NCBI RefSeq assembly: GCF_001424195.1
Contig: NZ_LMOO01000007.1
Span: 1-64,000 of the forward strand
Reading direction: 5' to 3'
Length of the DNA stretch: 64,000 nt
DNA from: Cellulomonas sp. Leaf334
Lineage (GTDB): Bacteria; Actinomycetota; Actinomycetes; Actinomycetales; Cellulomonadaceae
Of the stretch, positions 50,826 through 60,943 are shown in pieces; the stretch's first letter is position 1, and each line of letters begins with the position of its first letter. Under the pieces are notes generated by a model. The model searched no databases. It saw only the letters and a program-made list of their open reading frames with translations, and had not been told where the DNA came from. The position numbers and the translations under genes are program-made.

Positions 50826-52352
50826 ATGACCCAGAACCACGCCGTGCGCGTGCACCCGAGCGCCGACCGCCTGGCGCGCACCGACCAGCTGGCCTGGGCC
50901 ATCGCGCAGGTCGCCGCCGACCCGGTCGAGGTGCCGGACGACGTGGTCGACATGATCGTCAACCGCGTCATCGACAACGCGGCGGTGACGGTCGCCTCGC
51001 TGACGCGCACCCCCCCGTCCACCGCACGCGCCCAGGCGCTGAGCCACCCGTACGCCGGCTCGAAGCACGGCGCGACGGTGTCCGGCGTCGAGCCCGGTAC
51101 CCGGGTGTCTCCGGAGTGGGCCGCGTGGGCGAACGGGGTCGCGGTCCGCGAGCTGGACTACCACGACACGTTCCTCGCGGCCGACTACTCGCACCCGGGC
51201 GACAACATCCCGCCCATCGTCGCGGTCGCGCAGCACACCGGGCGTTCCGGGAAGGAGCTCGTGCGCGCCATCGCGACGGGCTACGAGATCCAGGTGGACC
51301 TGGTCCGCGCGATCAGCCTGCACGCGCACAAGATCGACCACGTCGCGCACCTGGGGCCGTCGGTCGCCGCCGGTCTGGGCACCCTGCTGGACCTGTCCCC
51401 CGAGGTGATCTTCCACGCGGTCGGCCAGGCGCTGCACACGACGACGGCCACCCGGCAGTCCCGCAAGGGCGAGATCTCGTCGTGGAAGGCGTACGCCCCC
51501 GCGTTCGCGGGCAAGGTCGCGATCGAGGCCGTGGACCGGGCGATGCGCGGCGAGACGTCGCCGACGCCCATCTACGAGGGCGAGGACGGCGTCATCGCCT
51601 GGATGCTCGACGGTCCCGACGCGGCGTACGACGTGCCGCTGCCCGGCCCCGGTGAGGCCAAGCGGGCGATCCTCGACACGTACACCAAGGAGCACTCCGC
51701 GGAGTACCAGTCGCAGGCGCTGATCGACCTGGCGCGCAGCCTGCACCACGACCGCCCGGACCTGACCAACCCGCACAACGTGGCGTCGATCGTCATCCAC
51801 ACGTCCCACCACACGCACTACGTGATCGGCTCGGGGGCGAACGACCCGCAGAAGTACGACCCGACGGCGTCGCGCGAGACGCTCGACCACTCGATCCCGT
51901 ACATCTTCACGGTCGCGCTGCAGGACGGGACCTGGGACCACGTCGCGTCCTACGCGCCCGACCGCGCCGCCCGTCCCGACACGGTCGAGCTGTGGCAGAA
52001 GGTCACCACCACCGAGGACCCGGCCTGGACCGAGCGGTACCACTCGAGCGACCCCGCGCAGAAGGCGTTCGGCGGCCGGGTCGAGATCACGACCACCGGC
52101 GGCGAGGTCGTCGTCGCCGAGCTCGCCGTGGCCGACGCCCACCCGCTGGGCGCCCGGCCGTTCGCCCGCGAGCAGTACGTCGCGAAGTTCCGCTCGCTGG
52201 CGGCCGGGGTGCTCCCCGCCGACGAGGTCGAGCGGTTCCTCGACGTCGCGCAGCGGCTGCCGTCGCTGACCGCCGACGAGCTCGCCGGCCTCACGGTCGT
52301 CGCCCCCGCGGGTCTGCTGGAGACGGTCAGCACGCCGGAAGGACTCTTCTGA
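50826..52352 (+). CDS. prpD: 2-Methylcitrate dehydratase
   Basis: A 508-residue MmgE/PrpD-fold dehydratase converting 2-methylcitrate to 2-methylaconitate in propionate breakdown. [62 protein letters not shown] are hallmark stretches. ATG at 50826 with AGGAAG. Stop overlaps the prpB start (TGATG). Confidence 0.95.
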   Translation: MTQNHAVRVHPSADRLARTDQLAWAIAQVAADPVEVPDDVVDMIVNRVIDNAAVTVASLTRTPPSTARAQALSHPYAGSKHGATVSGVEPGTRVSPEWAAWANGVAVRELDYHDTFLAADYSHPGDNIPPIVAVAQHTGRSGKELVRAIATGYEIQVDLVRAISLHAHKIDHVAHLGPSVAAGLGTLLDLSPEVIFHAVGQALHTTTATRQSRKGEISSWKAYAPAFAGKVAIEAVDRAMRGETSPTPIYEGEDGVIAWMLDGPDAAYDVPLPGPGEAKRAILDTYTKEHSAEYQSQALIDLARSLHHDRPDLTNPHNVASIVIHTSHHTHYVIGSGANDPQKYDPTASRETLDHSIPYIFTVALQDGTWDHVASYAPDRAARPDTVELWQKVTTTEDPAWTERYHSSDPAQKAFGGRVEITTTGGEVVVAELAVADAHPLGARPFAREQYVAKFRSLAAGVLPADEVERFLDVAQRLPSLTADELAGLTVVAPAGLLETVSTPEGLF

Positions 52353-53245
52353 TGCTGTACGCGACCACCACACCGGCCGACAAGCGGATCGCTCTGCGCG
52401 ACGGCCTCGCGTCCGGGCGGCTGCTGCGGCTCCCCGGCGCGTTCAACCCGCTGTCGGCCCGGCTGATCGAGGCCAAGGGCTTCGACGGCGTCTACATCTC
52501 GGGCGCGGTGCTGTCCGCCGACCTCGGCCTGCCGGACATCGGGCTGACCACGGCCACCGAGGTCACGCAGCGGGCCGGGCAGATCGCCCGGATGACCGGG
52601 CTCCCGTCGATCGTCGACGCGGACACCGGGTTCGGCGAACCGATGAACGTCGCCCGGACCGTCCAAGGGCTGGAGGACGCTGGCCTGGCTGGCTGCCACA
52701 TCGAGGACCAGGTCAACCCGAAGCGCTGCGGGCACCTGGACGGCAAGTCCGTGGTCGACGAGGACACCGCGCTGCAGCGCATCCGCGCCGCCGTCGACGG
52801 TCGCCGCGACCCGAACTTCCTCATCATGGCCCGCACCGACATCCGGGCCGTCGACGGCCTCGCCGCCACGATCGACCGGGCCAAGGCGCTGGTCGACGCG
52901 GGTGCGGACGCGATCTTCCCCGAGGCCCTGACGGGTCCCGACGAGTTCGCCGCCGTGCGGGCGGCGGTCGACGTCCCGCTGCTGGCCAACATGACGGAGT
53001 TCGGCAAGGGCGAGCTGCTGACGGCGCGCCAGCTCGAGGACATCGGCATGAACATCGTCATCTACCCGGTCACGCTGCTGCGGCTGGCCATGGGCGCCGC
53101 GATGGCGGGGCTCGACACGATCCGCGACGAGGGCACCCAGGCCGGTCTGCTGGGCCGGATGCAGACGCGCGCGGAGCTCTACGACCTGCTGGACTACGAG
53201 ACCTACGGCCAGTTCGACGCGAACGTGTTCAACTTCAGGCTCTGA
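52352..53245 (+). CDS. prpB: 2-Methylisocitrate lyase
   Basis: A 297-residue isocitrate-lyase-family enzyme releasing pyruvate and succinate. LPGAFNPLSARLIEAKGFDGVYISG, DADTGFGEP, HIEDQVNPKRCGHLDGK with the catalytic Cys, and MARTDIRAVDG are all family features. A hairpin separates it from prpC. Confidence 0.95.
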   Translation: MLYATTTPADKRIALRDGLASGRLLRLPGAFNPLSARLIEAKGFDGVYISGAVLSADLGLPDIGLTTATEVTQRAGQIARMTGLPSIVDADTGFGEPMNVARTVQGLEDAGLAGCHIEDQVNPKRCGHLDGKSVVDEDTALQRIRAAVDGRRDPNFLIMARTDIRAVDGLAATIDRAKALVDAGADAIFPEALTGPDEFAAVRAAVDVPLLANMTEFGKGELLTARQLEDIGMNIVIYPVTLLRLAMGAAMAGLDTIRDEGTQAGLLGRMQTRAELYDLLDYETYGQFDANVFNFRL

Positions 53246-53262
53246 GGTCTTCGCACGCACAC

Positions 53263-53304
53263 CGTCCGAGGACGTGGTCGCCCGAGCGCGCACGTCCTCG
53301 GACG
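53263..53304 (+). terminator. Hairpin between prpB and prpC
   Basis: Perfect 14-bp stem, arm CGTCCGAGGACGTG (53263-53276) with 53291-53304, loop 14 nt, no U-tract. Suggests an attenuator or RNA processing signal that sets prpC expression apart. Confidence 0.55.
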
Positions 53305-53338
53305 TCCCGATCCGTCAACGACGATGGAGGCACACCGC

Positions 53339-54457
53339 ATGACTGAGTCCGACGTCCAGATCCACAAGGGCCTCGCCGGCGTGGTCGTCGACACCACCGA
53401 GGTCTCCTCCGTGGACGCCGCGAGCAACTCCCTGCTGTACCGCGGGTACCCCGTGCAGCAGCTGGCCGCGCAGTGCTCGTTCGAGGAGGTCGCGTACCTG
53501 CTGTGGCACGGCGAGCTCCCGGACGACGCCCAGCTGGCCGAGCTGCAGGCCGCCGAGCGCTCGCAGCGAGCGCTGGACGACGACGTGGTCGCCGCGGTCC
53601 TGTCGCTGCCGACGACATGCCACCCGATGGACGTCGTGCGGACGGCGGTGAGCGTGCTCGGTGCGCACGACCCGACCGCGGAGGACTCGTCGCGCGAGGC
53701 GAACCTGGCCAAGTCGGTGCGGCTGCTCGCACAGCTGCCCGGGGTCGTGGCGCTCGACCAGCGCCGCCGCCGCGGGCAGGACCCGGTCGCGCCGCGCGAC
53801 GACCTGGGCTTCTCGGAGAACTTCCTGCACGTCACGTTCGGCGACGTGCCCGACCCGGTCGTCGTGAAGGCCTTCGAGGTGTCGATGGTGCTGTACGCCG
53901 AGCACTCGTTCAACGCCTCCACGTTCACGGCACGCGTCATCGCGTCCACCCTGTCGGACCTGCACTCCGCGGTCACCGGTGCGGTCGGGGCGCTCAAGGG
54001 CCCCTTGCACGGGGGCGCCAACGAGGCGGTCATGGCGACGTTCGCCGAGATCGGCACCGCGGACCGCGCGGAGGCCTGGCTCGACGACGCGCTGGCGAGC
54101 AAGCGCAAGATCATGGGCTTCGGCCACCGCGTCTACAAGCACGGCGACTCCCGGGTGCCGACGATGCGCGAGTCGCTGGTGAGCCTGGTCGAGCACTACG
54201 ACCGGCAGGACATGCTCGACCTCTACGACGCGCTGGAGTCGGCGATGACCGAGCGCAAGAACATCCTGCCGAACCTCGACTACCCCACCGGCCCGGCGTA
54301 CCACCTGATGGGCTTCGACACCCCGACCTTCACGCCGCTGTTCGTCGCCAGCCGCATCACCGGCTGGACGGCGCACGTGATGGAGCAGCTCAGCGCCAAC
54401 TCGCTGATCCGACCGCTCAGCCAGTACGTCGGACCCGCGCGACGGGACGTTCGCTGA
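53339..54457 (+). CDS. prpC: 2-Methylcitrate synthase / citrate synthase
   Basis: A 372-residue citrate-synthase-fold enzyme joining propionyl-CoA and oxaloacetate. Active-site parts: HSFNASTFTARVIAST, LKGPLHGGANEAVM with catalytic His, GFGHRVYKHGDSRVP with His, and an Asp in MGFDTPTFTPLF. Context prpD-prpB makes methylcitrate synthase more likely than housekeeping citrate synthase. ATG with GGAGG. Confidence 0.92.
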   Translation: MTESDVQIHKGLAGVVVDTTEVSSVDAASNSLLYRGYPVQQLAAQCSFEEVAYLLWHGELPDDAQLAELQAAERSQRALDDDVVAAVLSLPTTCHPMDVVRTAVSVLGAHDPTAEDSSREANLAKSVRLLAQLPGVVALDQRRRRGQDPVAPRDDLGFSENFLHVTFGDVPDPVVVKAFEVSMVLYAEHSFNASTFTARVIASTLSDLHSAVTGAVGALKGPLHGGANEAVMATFAEIGTADRAEAWLDDALASKRKIMGFGHRVYKHGDSRVPTMRESLVSLVEHYDRQDMLDLYDALESAMTERKNILPNLDYPTGPAYHLMGFDTPTFTPLFVASRITGWTAHVMEQLSANSLIRPLSQYVGPARRDVR

Positions 54458-54511
54458 CCGACCCGACCACGCACCCGACCGCGCGTCGGTCGTCGGTCTC
54501 GACAGGCGGTC

Positions 54512-55510
54512 TCAGAAGCCCAGACCGGCATCGAGCGCGGCCTGGGCTGCCTCGGGGGAGTCGAACGTGCTGCTCTCGACGCTGATGTTGGACTGGACGG
54601 TGGTGCCGTCGAGCGTCTTCGTCACGACATCGAACACGACGTCACCGAAGAACGGGTTGTACTGGGCGACGAAGCTCAGGTCACCGGCGGCCAGGGCCCC
54701 GAGCGCACCGGTGGTGCCGTCGATCGTGGCGATCTTGACGTCGACGCCGGGGACCAGACCCGCGGCTGCCACAGCCTGGGCCGCGCCGAGCCCCATCTCG
54801 TCGTTCTGGGCGAAGATGAGCTGGATGTCGTTGTCGTTGGCCGCGAGGACTGCGTCGACGACGGTCTTGGCGTCCTCCGTCTTCCAGCTGGCCGACTGGG
54901 CACCGATCTTGGTGAAGTTCCCGACGGCGTTGACGATGGCCTCGAAGCCCTCGTTGCGTTCGGTGACGACCGACAGGCCGGGGACCCCTTCCAGCACGAA
55001 GTAGTTCGCGCCCTCGGGGAAGGTCTCGACGGCCCACGCGCCCACGGCGTACGCGACCCGGTAGTTGTCGGGCGCGATGCGAGCGACGTAGAGGTCCTCG
55101 CCCGCGTCGACGCCGCGATCGACCAGGATGACCGGGATCTCTGCCGCCTTGGCGCGCTGGAGCGACTCCTCCCAGCCCGACGCCTCGGTCGGGGTGAGCA
55201 GGATGACGTCCACCGCGTCGTCGACGAACGTGGCGAACGCGTCCAGCTGCGACTGCTGGTCGCTCGGGCTCGCCGCAGGTGCGTACCTGAGGTCGAAGCC
55301 GAAGCCCCCGGTGAAGAAGTCCTTGATCGCCTGCTCGTTCGCGTTGCGCCAGCCGCCCTCAGGACCGACTGCGACGAACCCGACCGTCCTGACGCCGTCG
55401 TCGACGGGCTCGACGCCCACCTCGTCACCGCTGTCCCCAGCGCAACCGGCCAGGCCGAGGCTGAGCGCCCCCGCGGCAACCGCTCCCCAGACGCGTCTCC
55501 CGAGTGCCAT
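54512..55510 (-). CDS. Orphan sugar-binding lipoprotein (periplasmic-binding family 4)
   Basis: A 332-residue receptor for a monosaccharide ABC importer. Lipoprotein signal to LAGC at about residue 23. The body resembles ribose/galactofuranose-binding proteins: TVGFVAVGPEGGWRNANEQAIKDFF, DVILLTPTEASGWEESLQ, IPVILVDRGVD, and IFAQNDEMGLGAAQAV. No permease or ATPase gene lies beside it, so it must serve a distant transporter. ATG at 55510. A LacI-type dyad lies upstream. Confidence 0.87.
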   Translation of the reverse strand: MALGRRVWGAVAAGALSLGLAGCAGDSGDEVGVEPVDDGVRTVGFVAVGPEGGWRNANEQAIKDFFTGGFGFDLRYAPAASPSDQQSQLDAFATFVDDAVDVILLTPTEASGWEESLQRAKAAEIPVILVDRGVDAGEDLYVARIAPDNYRVAYAVGAWAVETFPEGANYFVLEGVPGLSVVTERNEGFEAIVNAVGNFTKIGAQSASWKTEDAKTVVDAVLAANDNDIQLIFAQNDEMGLGAAQAVAAAGLVPGVDVKIATIDGTTGALGALAAGDLSFVAQYNPFFGDVVFDVVTKTLDGTTVQSNISVESSTFDSPEAAQAALDAGLGF

Positions 55511-55570
55511 GTCTCCCCCTGTGACGCTCGCCGTCGAGCGTGGTGCGGCGTGCCCGAGCGGTCACATCCG

Positions 55571-55584
55571 TGTGAGCGTTAACA
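55571..55584 (-). promoter_or_regulatory. LacI-type operator before the orphan binding protein
   Basis: TGTGAGCGTTAACA, an imperfect dyad around CG with the TGTnAnCGnTnACA layout of LacI-family sites, 60 bp before the lipoprotein ATG. Confidence 0.5.
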
Positions 55585-55607
55585 TGCCCGGTCGCGAGGA
55601 GGAATGT

Positions 55608-55630
55608 GTGGATTTCCACCCGTATGGGTG
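55608..55630. promoter_or_regulatory. Two overlapping palindromes in a low-GC gap
   Basis: GTGGA-TT-TCCAC (55608-55619) and CACCC-GTAT-GGGTG (55617-55630) share three bases. They lie between two minus-strand genes and may belong to the lipoprotein promoter or end the AhpD-like message. Confidence 0.35.
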
Positions 55631-55693
55631 AATTCTCATCGAAGATGACCGCCGCCGTCCGTGCCGGCGACGGTCGCGACCCGGCCGGGTCCG

Positions 55694-56284
55694 TCAGCCC
55701 GAGGCGATCGGGCGTCCGACCGTCAGGGCGTCTCGCATCGGGGCGTCCAGCGCGCGGTACGCGGCATCCGGCTCGGCACCCACCGCCTCCAGGACCGTGC
55801 TGAAGAAGCACCGGGCGGCCGCGGCGAGCACCACGTCGAGCACCTCGTCGTCGGTGAACCCGAGGGCGCGTAGCTCGTCGAGATCGGCCGGCTGCATGTC
55901 GGCGGCGCCCGCTGCGACCTTGGCCGCGAGCCGGGCGACCGCATGGTCGACGTCGGTCAGCTCGGGCGAGCGCTCACCGTTCGCGAGCGCCCGCACGGCG
56001 TCCGTGGTCATGTGCGTCTCCGCGAGCACGCGCCCGTGCGCCAGCGCACAGTAGCTCGACCGCAGCTGCAGCGCCGCCGCGGTCGTCGCGACCTCGTAGC
56101 GCCGCGGGTCCATGCCCTTGACCGCGCGGTTCAGCCCCTGCCAGGCGCGCAGGACGGCGGGTCGGTGGGCGAACACGCGCGTGTAGTTGGCGACGTGGCC
56201 GAGCGACGCCCGGTCCTCGTCGAAGGCCGTCCTCACCTCGCCTGTCGGGTCGTCGTCCTCGGTGGCGTCGTCGATCCAGCTCAT
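55694..56284 (-). CDS. AhpD-like carboxymuconolactone decarboxylase family protein
   Basis: A 196-residue all-helical protein. The AhpD-type motif reads LRSSYCALAHGRVL: the second Cys and the His are present but the first Cys of the usual ExxCxxCxxxH is replaced by Ser, as in some peroxidase-related members. Activity therefore uncertain. ATG at 56284, divergent from a hypothetical gene. Confidence 0.82.
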   Translation of the reverse strand: MSWIDDATEDDDPTGEVRTAFDEDRASLGHVANYTRVFAHRPAVLRAWQGLNRAVKGMDPRRYEVATTAAALQLRSSYCALAHGRVLAETHMTTDAVRALANGERSPELTDVDHAVARLAAKVAAGAADMQPADLDELRALGFTDDEVLDVVLAAAARCFFSTVLEAVGAEPDAAYRALDAPMRDALTVGRPIASG

Positions 56285-56368
56285 GGGCCGATCATGGCGG
56301 CGCGTCGCGGTGGCGTCGAGGGCGTCCCGGGCTGGTCCGCCGACGGGCCGTCGGGCACAGTCGGAGGC

Positions 56369-57049
56369 GTGCCCGATGCCGCCGTCCTCGCCGCCGCGAA
56401 CAACGCCGCCTGGTGCGACGTCGTCTGCCGTGCCCACGGACTGCCGACCACGACGGGTGCCGGCCTGTGGTCGACACCCCGCCGGTCACCCGACGGCTAC
56501 CCGGACGCCGCCACGCTCCGCCCGGGCGTCCCGGTCGCCGACGTGCTCGGGTCTGTCGACGACGCGCCGGGTGCGTCGGTGAAGGACTCGTTCGCCGACC
56601 TCGACCTCGCCCCGCACGGCTGGACGGTGCTGTTCGAGGCGCAGTGGCTGACACGGGCCTCGGGTCCGCCGACCACGCCGGAGCTGCCCTGGCGGACGGT
56701 CGACCGGGCACTCCTCCCCCTCTGGCTCGCCGCGCACGGCTCCGCCGCGATCACGTCTGACGTGGTCGACGACCCCGCCGTCCGCCTGTTGCTGGCCGCC
56801 GACGAGGACGGGCCGCTCGCCGTCGCCGCCCTCAACCTGTCCGGCACGAGCGACGCGACCGTCGTCGGGGTGTCGAACGTCCACGCGGTGCGCGAGGCGC
56901 CTCTGCGGGTCTGGTCCGACCTCGCGGCGGTCGCCCGCCGCGAGCTGGGCGCGCACCCGCTCGTCGGCTACGAGGCGGGACCCGACCTCGATCCGGCGGT
57001 CGCGGTCGGCTTCGCCGCGGTCGGCCCGTTGCGCGTGTGGGTCCGCTGA
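56369..57049 (+). CDS. Conserved hypothetical protein (GNAT-like C-terminus possible)
   Basis: A 226-residue cytosolic protein. It begins AAVLAAANNAAWCDVVCRAHG, includes LDLAPHGWTVLFEAQWLTRA, and the last third (AVAALNLSGTSDATVVGVSNV, VGYEAGPDLDPAVAVGFAAVGPLRVWVR) resembles an acetyltransferase end, but no acetyl-CoA motif is clear. Common in actinobacteria; function unknown. GTG at 56369 with GGAGG. Confidence 0.65.
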   Translation: MPDAAVLAAANNAAWCDVVCRAHGLPTTTGAGLWSTPRRSPDGYPDAATLRPGVPVADVLGSVDDAPGASVKDSFADLDLAPHGWTVLFEAQWLTRASGPPTTPELPWRTVDRALLPLWLAAHGSAAITSDVVDDPAVRLLLAADEDGPLAVAALNLSGTSDATVVGVSNVHAVREAPLRVWSDLAAVARRELGAHPLVGYEAGPDLDPAVAVGFAAVGPLRVWVR

Positions 57050-57052
57050 CCG

Positions 57053-57322
57053 CTACGGCTCGATGTCGAACCCGGACAACCCCTGCGGCGCCTCGTCGAT
57101 GACGTCGACACCGGTCACCTGCGCTCCCCCGGGACCGGTCCGGCACCAGGCGACGAGCGCCGTGAGGGCGTCCTCGGTCCCCTCCGCCACAGCCTCGACG
57201 GTCCCGTCGGGTCGGTTGCGCACCCACCCCTGCACCCCGAGCCGGCGCGCCTCCCGGGTCAGGGACCACCGGTAGCCGACGCCCTGCACGGTGCCGCGCA
57301 CGACGAGCCTCCGGCGGATCAC
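57053..57322 (-). CDS. acyP: Acylphosphatase
   Basis: An 89-residue enzyme hydrolysing acyl phosphates. VVRGTVQGVGYRW carries the catalytic Arg and GWVRNRPDGTVEAVAEG the Asn. GTG start overlaps the cupin stop by 4 nt, so the two are co-translated. Confidence 0.92.
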   Translation of the reverse strand: MIRRRLVVRGTVQGVGYRWSLTREARRLGVQGWVRNRPDGTVEAVAEGTEDALTALVAWCRTGPGGAQVTGVDVIDEAPQGLSGFDIEP

Positions 57323-57639
57323 GACGGGTCGCCGTTGCTGTGCTCGGCCGGCCCGAACACGACGAGCACGTGCAGGTTCTCGGTGATGTCGACGAACCGG
57401 TGGGGCTCGAGCGCCGGCACGAACGCGACCGCGCCCGGTCCGACGTCGACGGTCAGGTCCGGGGTCCACAGCCGCGCCCGGCCGGACAGGACCACGTAGA
57501 TCTCGTCCTCGGTGTGCGGCTGCTGGCCGTCGACGTCACCGACGGCCAGCACGTAGGTGCCGACGCTCAGCGCCGGGACACGGAGGTGCTCGGTGTACGC
57601 GGTCGCCCCGGGCAGACCGGCGCCGGTCAGGAGGTGCAT
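57319..57639 (-). CDS. Single-domain cupin protein
   Basis: A 106-residue beta-barrel with a cupin motif (GQQPHTEDEIYVVLSG and EPHRFVD), providing His/Glu metal ligands. Substrate unknown. Lies 15 bp after nadE on the same strand, so it may be cotranscribed with the NAD operon. Coupled to acylphosphatase. Confidence 0.82.
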   Translation of the reverse strand: MHLLTGAGLPGATAYTEHLRVPALSVGTYVLAVGDVDGQQPHTEDEIYVVLSGRARLWTPDLTVDVGPGAVAFVPALEPHRFVDITENLHVLVVFGPAEHSNGDPS

Positions 57640-57654
57640 CGGCCCAGTGTGCCC

Positions 57655-59523
57655 TCACGCCGCGACGGCGTCCCGCACCACCGCGTCGGCGTGCGACCAG
57701 TGGTTGGCCACGGGCATCCGCCGGTCCCGCCCGAACGAGAGGCGGGACACCTTGACCCGCATCGCGACCTGCCGGCGCTTGAACTCGCTGCGGTCGACCA
57801 GCCCCAGCACCCGGTTGACCGTCGCGACCGCGACGTCCCACGCCCAGCCGTCCGCGACGAGGCCCGCGGCCAGGTCCTGTGCGGAGGCGTGCTCCTCCAG
57901 GAACGCGGCCAGCAGCGGGTCGAGGACCTCGTACGGCGGCAGCGAGTCGCTGTCCTGCTGGTCCGGCGCCAGCTCGGCCGAGGCCGGCTTGGTCAGCGTG
58001 GAGGCGGGGATCGGGGGGACCCGACCCGCGACGAGCGCCTGGTCGTTGCGCCACTGCGACAGCCCGTACACGCCGGGCAGGACCGTCCCGTCGGCGAGGG
58101 TGATGGTCGTCTTGAGCAGGTCGCCGAGCGGGTTGATGGCCCCGCAGCTGTCGCCGTAGAGCGTGAAGTACCCGACGGCGCTCTCGGAGCGGTTGCCCGT
58201 CGTGACGACGAGGGCGCCCACGGCGTTCGAGACGGTCATCAGCGTCGCGCCCCGCAGCCGCGCCTGCAGGTTCTCCCACGCGACGGGGTCCGGGACCCGG
58301 CCGCGCGCAACGGCGACCTCGTCGACGAGACCGTCCAGGACCGCGTGCCGCTCCTCGTACGCGTCCGTGATCGGCACGACGTCGAACCGGATGCCCAGGT
58401 TGTCGGCCAGCTCGCGCGCGTCGCCGACCGACCCGGCCGACGAGTACGGACCAGGCATCCCGATGCCCCAGACGTTCTCCGCCCCGAGGGCGTCGACCGC
58501 GATGGTGGCAGCGAGGGCGGAGTCGATGCCGCCGGACAGACCGAGCACGACGCGGGGCACGCCCGAGCGGCGGCAGTAGTCACCGAACCCGGTGACCAGC
58601 GCGGTGTAGACCTCGGCGTCCACGTCGAGCTCGTCCGCCACGCGGGGGACGTCGACGACGGGCCGGCGGGGTGCGCCGACGCCGAGGTCGACGACGGTGC
58701 GCAGCACGGGTCGCGCTGGTCCCACGGGGACGTCGACGACGAGCTCGTCGGCCGCGAACGCCGCACCCCGGGCCAGGACGGTGCCGTCGGCGTCGACCAC
58801 GAGCGAGCCACCGTCGAAGACGAGCTCGTCCTGACCACCCACCGCGTTGACATAGGCCACCGGGATGCCGGCGGCGGCCGCGGCGGTCCGCAGCTGGGCG
58901 AGGCGCAGGGCGGGCTTGCCGACGTGGTACGGGCTGCCGTTCGTCACCAGCACGACCTGCGCGCCGGCTGCCGCGACCTCGGCGACCATGGTGGTGTCCC
59001 ACGCGTCCTCGCAGACGAGGACCGCGAGGACGACCGGACCGTCGACCGTCTCGACCCGGTAGAGCGCCTGGTCCCGGACCCCGGCACCGAAGTGCCGGGT
59101 GTCGTCGAAGACGCTGTACGTCGGCAGCAGGCTCTTCGCGTGCGCGGCGACGACGTGCCCGTCGTGCAGGACGAGCGCGGCGTTGCGCAGGGACCGCGGT
59201 GCGGCGTCCGCTGCCCACGCCTCGGCCCGGGCGCCACCGGCGCCGGGGAGGTCGTCGGCGCGCCAGGGTGAGCCGACGATCACGACGGTGGACGTGACAC
59301 CCGTGGCCAGGGTCGTGACGGCGGCCTGCGCAGCGGCGACGAAGTCGGGCTCCGCGAGCAGGTCCTCGCAGGGGTAGCCCGTCACCGCCATCTCGGGGGC
59401 GAGCAGGACGTCCACGCCCGCGGCGCTCGCCCGCCCGGCCGACGCGGCGATGGCAGCGGTGTTGCCGGCGAGGTCGCCGACGCGGACGGGCAGCTGCGTG
59501 AGCATCACGCGCAGACGGGTCAC
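57655..59523 (-). CDS. nadE: Glutamine-dependent NAD+ synthetase
   Basis: A 622-residue two-domain enzyme making NAD from deamido-NAD. N-terminal nitrilase-type glutaminase: Glu in [17 protein letters not shown], Lys in [14 protein letters not shown], Cys in VLVCEDAW. C-terminal synthetase with P-loop [14 protein letters not shown] and [13 protein letters not shown] overlaps the regulator stop by 4 nt; last step of the operon. Confidence 0.95.
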   Translation of the reverse strand: MTRLRVMLTQLPVRVGDLAGNTAAIAASAGRASAAGVDVLLAPEMAVTGYPCEDLLAEPDFVAAAQAAVTTLATGVTSTVVIVGSPWRADDLPGAGGARAEAWAADAAPRSLRNAALVLHDGHVVAAHAKSLLPTYSVFDDTRHFGAGVRDQALYRVETVDGPVVLAVLVCEDAWDTTMVAEVAAAGAQVVLVTNGSPYHVGKPALRLAQLRTAAAAAGIPVAYVNAVGGQDELVFDGGSLVVDADGTVLARGAAFAADELVVDVPVGPARPVLRTVVDLGVGAPRRPVVDVPRVADELDVDAEVYTALVTGFGDYCRRSGVPRVVLGLSGGIDSALAATIAVDALGAENVWGIGMPGPYSSAGSVGDARELADNLGIRFDVVPITDAYEERHAVLDGLVDEVAVARGRVPDPVAWENLQARLRGATLMTVSNAVGALVVTTGNRSESAVGYFTLYGDSCGAINPLGDLLKTTITLADGTVLPGVYGLSQWRNDQALVAGRVPPIPASTLTKPASAELAPDQQDSDSLPPYEVLDPLLAAFLEEHASAQDLAAGLVADGWAWDVAVATVNRVLGLVDRSEFKRRQVAMRVKVSRLSFGRDRRMPVANHWSHADAVVRDAVAA

Positions 59524-60347
59524 GAGGTCTCCTGGGTGGGGCGCCGGGCGCGGGCGTCCGCGGGGCGCATGAACGGCGGGGTCAGGGTCGTCGGGCCGTC
59601 CGCGTCGGCCGTGTACAGCGCGGCGGGGCGGCCCGTGCCGGCGGTGCGCCGACGGTCGGTGCCGGCGGCCGGGTGCACGAAGCCGGTGGAGTCCTTGACC
59701 CAGCGACGGAAGTTCGACCGGTCCAGGCGGGTGCCCCACACGGCCTCGTAGACGTGCTGGAGCTCGCCGAGCGTGAACTGCTCCGGCACGAACGACGTGG
59801 CCAGCGGCGTGTACTCGACCTTCGCGGCGACCCGGTCGACCGCGTCGGCGAGGATGATCGCGTGGTCGAACGCGAGGGCCACGTCGGCGTCGGCGTGGCT
59901 GCCCTGCAGGCCAGGCAGGTCCAGGTCGTCGACGTCGAACCAGCGGGCCGTGCGGGCGTCGGACCCTGCCTCGGGATCGGGCAGGTCAGGGGCGAACGCG
60001 ACGTGCGCGACGGATACCACGCGCATGCGGGGGTCTCGTCCCGGCGTGCCGTAGGTGCCCAGCTGCTCGAGGTGGCCGGCGAACCGGTCGATGCCGGTCT
60101 CCTCGTGGAGCTCGCGCCACGCGGCGTCGGGGATGTCCTCGTCGATCTCGACGAACCCGCCGGGCAGGGCCCAGGCGCCGGCGTAGGGGTCGTCGGCGCG
60201 CTCGATGAGGAGCACCTTCAGCGCTCCGTCCCGCACGGTGAAGATGGCGAGGTCGACCGTGACGGCGAACGGCGGGTACGCGGTCGCGTCGTACCCCTCG
60301 GGGGCGGTCGCGCTCATGGGCTGCTCCTCGGTCTCGGGGGTGCTCAC
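59520..60347 (-). CDS. nrtR: NrtR-type regulator (Nudix domain + winged helix)
   Basis: A 275-residue protein. Residues 25-150 are a Nudix domain with an intact box ([10 protein letters not shown]...[10 protein letters not shown]), and residues 175-225 a winged helix ([38 protein letters not shown]). This is the architecture of NrtR, which represses NAD genes and releases DNA on binding ADP-ribose. The intact box means it may also hydrolyse ADP-ribose. Located inside the operon it should control. An alternative is an unrelated Nudix regulator of the same fold; location argues against that. Confidence 0.88.
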   Translation of the reverse strand: MSTPETEEQPMSATAPEGYDATAYPPFAVTVDLAIFTVRDGALKVLLIERADDPYAGAWALPGGFVEIDEDIPDAAWRELHEETGIDRFAGHLEQLGTYGTPGRDPRMRVVSVAHVAFAPDLPDPEAGSDARTARWFDVDDLDLPGLQGSHADADVALAFDHAIILADAVDRVAAKVEYTPLATSFVPEQFTLGELQHVYEAVWGTRLDRSNFRRWVKDSTGFVHPAAGTDRRRTAGTGRPAALYTADADGPTTLTPPFMRPADARARRPTQETS

Positions 60348-60943
60348 CGCGACACCTCCAGGCGGATCTTGCGCTGCGTCAGCTCGGTGAGCGCCCGGAT
60401 CGTCGTCGTGGTGCCGACGGCGGCGGTCAGGTCGGTCAGCACCGACACGATCGTCGCAGCCTTGCGGCGTGCGTCGATCGCGGTCGCTGCGACGCAGAAG
60501 TCGGTGGCGATCCCGACGACGTCGACGTGGGCGATGGTGCGGGCCAGCAGCAGGTCGGTCAGTCGCTCCTGGCCGGCGGGCGCGTCCACGACCCGCCCCT
60601 GGAACCCCGAGTAGTCCTGGCGCGACTCGCCCTTGACGACGTGCACGGTCCGCTCCGGCAGGACGAGGTCCCGGTGGTACTCGGCGCCCTCCGTCCCGGC
60701 GACGCAGTGCACGGGCCAGGTGGTCACGTAGTCCGGGTTCCCGTCGGCCGCGAAGTGCCCGTCGTTGGTGTCCGGCAGGGCGGCGTGCCAGTCGCGGGTC
60801 GCCACGATGACGTCGTAGGTGTCACCGCGCCGTTCGAGGTAGTCGGTGATGCGGGCGGCGACGTCCGCACCCCCGGCGACGGCGAGGGTGCCGCCCTCGC
60901 AGAAGTCGTTCTGGACGTCGACGACGATCAGTGCGCTCTTCAC
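60344..60943 (-). CDS. pncA: Nicotinamidase
   Basis: A 199-residue isochorismatase-fold amidase turning nicotinamide into nicotinate. Catalytic Asp in [11 protein letters not shown], metal ligands in [14 protein letters not shown], Lys in [13 protein letters not shown], cis-peptide and nucleophile Cys in [18 protein letters not shown] start overlaps the pncB stop. Confidence 0.95.
   Translation of the reverse strand: MKSALIVVDVQNDFCEGGTLAVAGGADVAARITDYLERRGDTYDVIVATRDWHAALPDTNDGHFAADGNPDYVTTWPVHCVAGTEGAEYHRDLVLPERTVHVVKGESRQDYSGFQGRVVDAPAGQERLTDLLLARTIAHVDVVGIATDFCVAATAIDARRKAATIVSVLTDLTAAVGTTTTIRALTELTQRKIRLEVSR

Noticed and set aside
55606-55803. Possible 65-aa plus-strand ORF with a GAGGAGG ribosome site
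   Set aside because: Its 3' half overlaps the AhpD-like gene antisense and gives Arg/Pro-rich sequence; no conservation signal. Likely chance.
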